From positions 1-26,561 of the forward strand of contig CAZJAA010000039.1 in assembly GCA_964544055.1 (NCBI GenBank): 26,561 bases of DNA, written 5' to 3'. The notes beneath the pieces are model-generated. The model made no database searches. It was not told the DNA's origin and saw only the letters and a program-made list of their open reading frames with translations. A program made the translations under genes and the position numbers. Numbering within the stretch: position 1 is the stretch's first letter; each line of letters starts with the position of its first letter. This DNA comes from SIG299 sp964544055 (GTDB lineage Bacteria; Bacillota; Clostridia; Lachnospirales; Lachnospiraceae). Below are positions 22,722 through 26,561 of the stretch, one piece after another.

Positions 22722-23642
22722 TTGAAAAAAGTTAATCGTAAACACAAGGATCGTCTGTTCCGTCTTATCTTCGCCGACGAGAAAAACAAGGCAACCCCCC
22801 TGTCGCTCTACAATGCGTTGAACAATTCTTCTTACAAAAACGCAGAAGACTTGGAAATTACTACCATAGAAGATGTTATTTACATCAACATGAAAAATGA
22901 CTTATCTTTCATTATTGCCGATACGATGAACCTGTACGAACAGCAATCAACGCATAACCCCAATATGCCGCTGCGTGGTTTTCTGTATTTTGCCAACTTA
23001 TATGAAAAATACCTTGCCAAAGAAAAAAGGAACCTGCACAGTAATTCTTTAGTAAAAATACCAACACCACGTTAAGTGGTCTTTTATAACGGTACGGAAA
23101 ATCGTCCGGCGATGGAAAAACTCCAGCTTTCTGATGCTTTTGAAAGACCAGACGACAGCGGTGAATTTGAATGGACGTCCACCGTCATCAACCTGAACCA
23201 TCCGGATAACGGAGAGCTTTTAAAACGGTGCAAGCCGCTGTACGATTACACCATGTTTATCAGTAAAATCCAAAATTATCAGAAAACGATGCCGACTGCT
23301 GACGCCGTAGCAAAAGCCATCGACGAATGTATCGCAGAAGATATGCTGGCAGAGTTTCTGAAATTGCATAGAGGGGAGGTTGCACATATGTATCTTGCCG
23401 AAGTAGACGAACAACTTATTAAGGCCGATTCTTATAGTGATGGTTTTCAGGAAGGACTTGCCAAAGGACGCAGTGAGGGATGTACCGAAGGTTTTGAACA
23501 AGGATGTAACACAATACTCTCTCAGCAGATTGCCAGAAAATATGCGAAAGGGAAAACCCTGGAACAGATTGCCGAAGAACTAGAAGATGATGTGAAAAAC
23601 ATCCGACCGATTTATGAAAAACTGGTTAAGGCAGAAAAATAG
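22722..23642 (+). pseudogene. Rpn-family (PD-(D/E)XK) recombination-promoting nuclease gene, split by a stop codon
   Basis: Two frames in the same register, 22722-23075 and 23076-23642, together make a full-length Rpn-like protein of about 306 codons. The first half has KHKDRLFRLIFADEKNKATP, then FIIADTMNLYEQQSTHNPNM (the family D...E.Q nuclease signature) and LRGFLYFANLYEKY. The second starts VVFYNGTENRP and ends in a coiled, charged tail with G-rich repeats (GFQEGLAKGRSEGCTEGFEQG). At 23073-23075 a TAA stands between KIPTPR and VVFYNG, where relatives carry an aromatic residue, so one TAT or TAC to TAA change explains the break. The start is TTG with AAAGGAGG 8 bases upstream. The GTG directly after the stop could allow weak reinitiation. 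Rpn proteins are DNA nucleases linked to recombination and phage defence; this one is probably inactive as a full-length enzyme. Confidence 0.85.
23388..23642 (+). CDS. Possible internally initiated C-terminal Rpn small protein
   Basis: Inside the rpn-like frame an ATG at 23388 has AGGGGAGG exactly 8 bases upstream, one of the best ribosome binding sites in the window, although it lies within coding sequence. Translation there would give 84 residues, MYLAEVDEQLIKADSYSDGF to the natural C-terminus, including the glycine-rich repeat and the KYAKGKTLEQIAEELEDDV helix. In E. coli some rpn genes are known to express a short C-terminal product from an internal start that inhibits the full-length nuclease. 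The same may apply here, and this short product would survive the upstream stop codon. No transcript start is assigned. Confidence 0.5.
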   Translation: MYLAEVDEQLIKADSYSDGFQEGLAKGRSEGCTEGFEQGCNTILSQQIARKYAKGKTLEQIAEELEDDVKNIRPIYEKLVKAEK

Positions 23643-23726
23643 ACTCCCCGGAGTTGTTGCATTTACTTTGAAAAGCTATCAGAAAAAACGAAACACAACA
23701 AAATTTAAAAAAATGTTAAAAAGGAC

Positions 23727-23753
23727 TAAAGTATGAAAAAAAAAAGCCGATAT
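23727..23753 (+). promoter_or_regulatory. SigD/FliA promoter of flagellin 3, inside the invertible segment
   Basis: TAAAGTAT, exactly 11 bases, GCCGATAT: near-consensus for the flagellar sigma factor (TAAAGTTT-N11-GCCGATAA). It would give a leader of about 170 bases. Since it lies within 20700-23970, it would move to flagellin 2 upon inversion. Confidence 0.92.
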
Positions 23754-23763
23754 AATTAGTGTA

Positions 23764-23920
23764 AGCAGGAGGATAACCTCTTGCTAAAGATAATCCACGG
23801 TGACAAATCCTAGGTTGTTCTCCAAGATTATCTATCAAAAAATAACTAAAAACGTGACTTCCCGAAAGGATTCGGGAAACCGGTTAAGCAAAGCCTATAA
23901 CCGGCACAAATTCAAGGAGG
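23764..23920 (+). promoter_or_regulatory. Structured flagellin 3 leader with a CsrA-type hairpin
   Basis: Successive hairpins are AGCAGGAGG/CCTCTTGCT with loop ATAA (23764-23785), AGATAATC/GATTATCT enclosing a 30-base loop (23788-23833), TTCCCGAA/TTCGGGAA with loop AGGA (23859-23878), and CCGGTTA/TAACCGG (23880-23904). The AGGA tetraloop on an 8-bp stem is a typical CsrA presentation. TTCAAGGAGG (23911-23920) overlaps the ribosome binding site, 8 bases before the ATG, and offers a second GGA. I infer CsrA control as in the flagellin 1 leader. Confidence 0.65.
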
Positions 23921-23928
23921 TAAATATT

Positions 23929-26283
23929 ATGGCAATGGTAGTACAGCACAACATGACAGCGATGAACACAAATCGTCAGTTAGGTATCAGCACAGGCGCA
24001 CTCGCAAAGAGCACTGAAAAGTTATCTTCCGGTTACAGAATTAACCGTGCAGCAGATGACGCAGCAGGTTTAGCTATTTCCGAAAAGATGAGAAGCCAGA
24101 TCCGTGGTCTTAACCAGGCTTCCACAAACGCTCAGGATGGTATTTCTCTCATCCAGACAGCAGAAGGTGCATTACAGGAGTCCCACTCCATCTTACAGAG
24201 AATGCGTGAGCTTGCTGTTCAGGCTGCCAACGGTACGGAAACAGATGAAGACCGTGGCAACATCCAGGACGAAATCGCACAGTTACAGGATGAACTCGAC
24301 AGAATTGCCGACACAACAGAATTCAATACCATGAAGCTGTTAAACGGTGATTTCAGCGGTGTTTCCGCAACTTCCACCACTTCTGGTCCTAAGTACAGCC
24401 AGTTTGATGGAGCTCTTTCCGCATTTGTTACATCTAATGTGGCAGATGTCAAAGTTTCTACTACAATCAATGCAACTGCGGGCGGCGAATCCGCAATCTG
24501 GGACGCTACCGGCAAAAACTTAACATTAAATCTTGCTAAGGACGTTACATACTCTCAGGAAGAAATTGACAAGTTAATTGAAAATGCAAAGCAGGAAGAC
24601 AGCGGTGCAGAAAATGTACCGGCTGAGGTTACTGTAAAATTTGCAAACGGCGTTTATACCGCCAAGGGTACTACTACAGGTGTGGCTACTGTAGCTGGTA
24701 AAAAAGCGGGTTCTACCACATTATTAGACACCTATACTACGGAGGAACTAACCACCGGTAACACTGCATTAAAAGCAGCAGAAAAATTCAAAGTTACCAG
24801 CAATGATGCTAGTCTTGAAAAAGTTACTTTCACTACCAATGGTACTGCCGGCAGTGAAAAAGCTACTTATGATGAGGCTACACATGAACTGACATTGGAC
24901 CTTGCAGATAGCATAACGTACACAAATGATGACATTGCAGAAATATTATCAAAATCCAACCTTTCTAATATTACAATAACAACTGACAATTCATTTGAAA
25001 CCGGCACTACTGCCAATAAGACAGATGCCGTTACTGTTACCGTTGCAAATACTGTTCAGAATGCTCCGGAATATGCAGCAAAAATCACGGCAAATACCAA
25101 TGCCAATGCTGTTAAGAACTTAAACGGAACCTTTTCCTCCACAACTAAGGGCACAGTTCTTGATGTTGTTTCCAGCGGTACCACTAAAGCAGGGGATGAA
25201 AAAGCCGTGTATGATAATGGCAAATTGACATTAACACTTGCTGCCAATACTAATTATACCCAGAATGACATTGATAAGATTTTAAAGAAAGTGGAAGACG
25301 GTTCCGGCAACCCTGTCACAGATGAAACCTTTAAATTAAAGCTGGATTATGATTTCAAAACAGAAGCAACAGCAGCGACGCTTACAGATGCTACGGTTGC
25401 CACAGCAAATGCTCCTCTTAAGCAAAGCGGCATTGTTATCACAAACGATACCGACAAGTACGTTGGTGCCAACACTATCAGCATTACGTCGAACAAATAC
25501 GGTGCAGACTACAATATCTCCATTGAACTTGACTTCACCGCAGAAGAAGGTCAGGAGGGTGCTTCTGTAAAGACAAATCCATCCTACAATATGGAAGGTG
25601 AAGATCTTAAAAAAGCCATCGTTTCCACAGGAACTTACAAGCTGTCCTTACAGGCTGGTAAGGAGTACACCGAAAAGGATATTGAAGATATCTTATCCAA
25701 AGCCGGATTGGATGTTACCGTTAAATTATCCGGTAACGAGGAAAACAACGGTACGGATACTCCAAACACTCTGTTCATTACAAAGAATGACATTACAACT
25801 ACCATCAATTTAAGAGGTGGCACAGGTATTGGTGATGAGGATGCATTCTTAACTCAGAAGAATTATGATACCTCTTCTTCCACCGGCGGTATGACTCTGC
25901 AGGTTGGTGCCAACAGAGGTCAGACAATCAGCTTCAACATTGAAGATATGAGTGCTTCTGCTCTTGGTGTATCCGGAAGCAGTGTCAGAGTTGATACGCA
26001 GGCCGCAGCTTCCAAGTCCCTGGATGCGATTGATGAAGGCATCTCTCGTGTTTCCAAACAGCGTTCTTTGCTTGGTGCTATCCAGAACAGATTAGAGCAC
26101 ACCATCTCCAACCTGGACAACACAGCTGAGAACTTGCAGTCTGCTGAGTCCAGCATCCGTGATGTAGACATGGCTTCTGAAATGGTAACCTTCTCTAAGA
26201 ACAACATCTTACAGCAGGCTGCTCAGTCCATGCTTGCTCAGGCAAACCAGTCCAACCAGGGCGTTCTCTCCCTGTTAGGCTAA
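23929..26283 (+). CDS. Flagellin 3 (complete, currently joined to the promoter cassette)
   Basis: A 784-residue flagellin, the longest of the three. Start MAMVVQHNMTAMNTNRQLGI has AAGGAGG 8 bases upstream; the open frame further upstream crosses the leader and is rejected. Residues 1-140 are D0/D1, with the TLR5-contact stretch LQRMRELAVQ at 89-98. The C-terminal 90 residues are near-identical to flagellin 2 (NQSNQGVLSLLG). The centre is enlarged by repeated modules of about 36 residues at 184-221, 307-345, 421-456 and 567-595, with pattern G.E.A.YD..G.LTL.LA...TYT..DI..IL. It is very rich in Thr, Asn and Ala, offering many O-glycosylation sites. The first 14 codons lie in the invertible segment and the remainder outside it. 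A terminator follows. Confidence 0.97.
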   Translation: MAMVVQHNMTAMNTNRQLGISTGALAKSTEKLSSGYRINRAADDAAGLAISEKMRSQIRGLNQASTNAQDGISLIQTAEGALQESHSILQRMRELAVQAANGTETDEDRGNIQDEIAQLQDELDRIADTTEFNTMKLLNGDFSGVSATSTTSGPKYSQFDGALSAFVTSNVADVKVSTTINATAGGESAIWDATGKNLTLNLAKDVTYSQEEIDKLIENAKQEDSGAENVPAEVTVKFANGVYTAKGTTTGVATVAGKKAGSTTLLDTYTTEELTTGNTALKAAEKFKVTSNDASLEKVTFTTNGTAGSEKATYDEATHELTLDLADSITYTNDDIAEILSKSNLSNITITTDNSFETGTTANKTDAVTVTVANTVQNAPEYAAKITANTNANAVKNLNGTFSSTTKGTVLDVVSSGTTKAGDEKAVYDNGKLTLTLAANTNYTQNDIDKILKKVEDGSGNPVTDETFKLKLDYDFKTEATAATLTDATVATANAPLKQSGIVITNDTDKYVGANTISITSNKYGADYNISIELDFTAEEGQEGASVKTNPSYNMEGEDLKKAIVSTGTYKLSLQAGKEYTEKDIEDILSKAGLDVTVKLSGNEENNGTDTPNTLFITKNDITTTINLRGGTGIGDEDAFLTQKNYDTSSSTGGMTLQVGANRGQTISFNIEDMSASALGVSGSSVRVDTQAAASKSLDAIDEGISRVSKQRSLLGAIQNRLEHTISNLDNTAENLQSAESSIRDVDMASEMVTFSKNNILQQAAQSMLAQANQSNQGVLSLLG
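23971..24213 (+). repeat. Right arm of perfect 243-bp inverted repeat
   Basis: Codons 15-95 of flagellin 3, identical to the reverse complement of 20457-20699. Flagellin 1 has many synonymous differences over the same codons (CGCCAGCTTGGC against CGTCAGTTAGGT, for example), so the identity is not explained by protein conservation alone. Confidence 0.95.
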
Positions 26284-26415
26284 TTTTGAACGGTTCTGTC
26301 TGACGATTATCCACAGGCAAACATACCGTTTAAAGGCTTATCAATGCTTTCTGACCTAGGATGAGAGAAGTGTTGAAAAAACAAGTTCTTCCGGCTTACT
26401 TCCGGAAGGCATAAC

Positions 26416-26453
26416 AAAGTCCGCCGGACTCGTGATGAGTTCCGGCGGACTTT
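26416..26453 (+). terminator. Intrinsic terminator of flagellin 3
   Basis: A 13-bp stem (AAAGTCCGCCGGA/TCCGGCGGACTTT) with a 12-base loop is followed by TTCATTGTTTTG. It lies about 130 bases after the stop. A smaller CTTCCGG/CCGGAAG hairpin precedes it at about 26388-26408. Confidence 0.85.
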
Positions 26454-26510
26454 TCATTGTTTTGTTATTTTCTTTCCAATCGGTAACGTTTTCTTTAAAA
26501 GGCACATTCC

Positions 26511-26561
26511 TTACCCAATTAACACCGTTTTTCCCTCAAACGCAAAGCCGTACTTTTTGAT
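26511..26561 (-). CDS. 3' end of a gene running off the window
   Basis: The minus strand reads IKKYGFAFEGKTVLIG followed by TAA. The same tail, with a few changes, ends the decayed fragment at 22220-22270, so this is a repeated gene family in the genome. The tail recalls AAA-ATPase-like/PD-(D/E)XK proteins, but 16 residues are too few for a firm call. Confidence 0.45.
   Translation of the reverse strand: MKKYGFAFEGKTVLIG

Larger units (their letters stand above)
20700..23970. mobile_element. Candidate invertible DNA segment (flagellin switch)
   Basis: The 3271-bp segment between the arms of the 243-bp inverted repeat. It holds a tyrosine recombinase (minus), a broken rpn-like gene (plus), and at its right end the SigD promoter, leader and first 14 codons (23929-23970) joined in frame to the flagellin 3 body. 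Its left end (20701-20829) is non-coding and abuts the headless flagellin 2. Inversion through the arms maps position x to 44670 minus x, which would place the flagellin head at 20700-20741 on the minus strand, in frame with flagellin 2. Only one orientation is visible, so inversion itself is inferred. Confidence 0.75.

Noticed and set aside
23800..23928. 43-codon upstream extension of flagellin 3
   Set aside because: It crosses the structured leader, whereas the ATG at 23929 has a perfectly spaced AAGGAGG and gives a normal flagellin start.

Overview
The window looks like the flagellin and flagellin-glycosylation region of a motile, low-to-medium GC Gram-positive anaerobe. A Lachnospiraceae member of the Roseburia/Butyrivibrio/Eubacterium type is my inference, from the flagellin termini, SigD-type promoters, strong AAGGAGG ribosome binding sites, a Tn916-type integrase and Rpn-family genes. 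No species can be named from the sequence alone.

Layout. Positions 1-510 hold the end of a degenerate GGDEF protein and a strong hairpin. From 16867 down to 622, all on the minus strand, lies one long and probably largely co-transcribed glycan locus. In transcription order it encodes a GT2 glycosyltransferase with a C-terminal helical module; a CDP-polyol phosphotransferase-like protein carrying the same module at its N-terminus; two SAM-methyltransferase-like proteins around a collapsed radical-SAM/SPASM protein; three tandem GT4 glycosyltransferases; ManC, Gmd and Rmd (GDP-mannose to GDP-D-rhamnose); then a sugar-phosphate 3-epimerase, an IspD/TarI-type cytidylyltransferase and a GatD/TarJ-type dehydrogenase. 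The last three could make a CDP-polyol. My reading is that the locus builds a D-rhamnose-rich, methylated glycan, possibly capped by polyol phosphate, and that the flagellins encoded next to it are the acceptors. There is no lipid-carrier transferase, flippase or ABC exporter, which fits glycosylation in the cytoplasm.

Positions 17061-26283 hold three flagellin genes. Flagellin 1 (minus) is complete, with a SigD-like promoter and a leader carrying several CsrA-type GGA hairpins. Flagellin 2 (minus) lacks its promoter, leader and first 14 codons. Flagellin 3 (plus) is complete, with a near-consensus SigD promoter and a structured leader with a CsrA-type hairpin. Flagellins 2 and 3 face each other across a 3271-bp segment (20700-23970), bounded by a perfect 243-bp inverted repeat that starts exactly where flagellin 2 loses its head. 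The segment carries a tyrosine recombinase, a broken rpn-like gene, and the promoter, leader and first 14 codons now joined to flagellin 3. Inverting it would give promoter and start to flagellin 2 and behead flagellin 3. This is the most interesting feature of the window: a candidate flagellin switch that exchanges coding bodies downstream of a mobile promoter-leader-start cassette.

Smaller observations include an internal, well-spaced ribosome binding site inside the rpn-like gene that could express a C-terminal small protein, a tandem hairpin repeat before the recombinase, and two copies of the tail of the same gene family, one in the segment and one at the right edge of the window.
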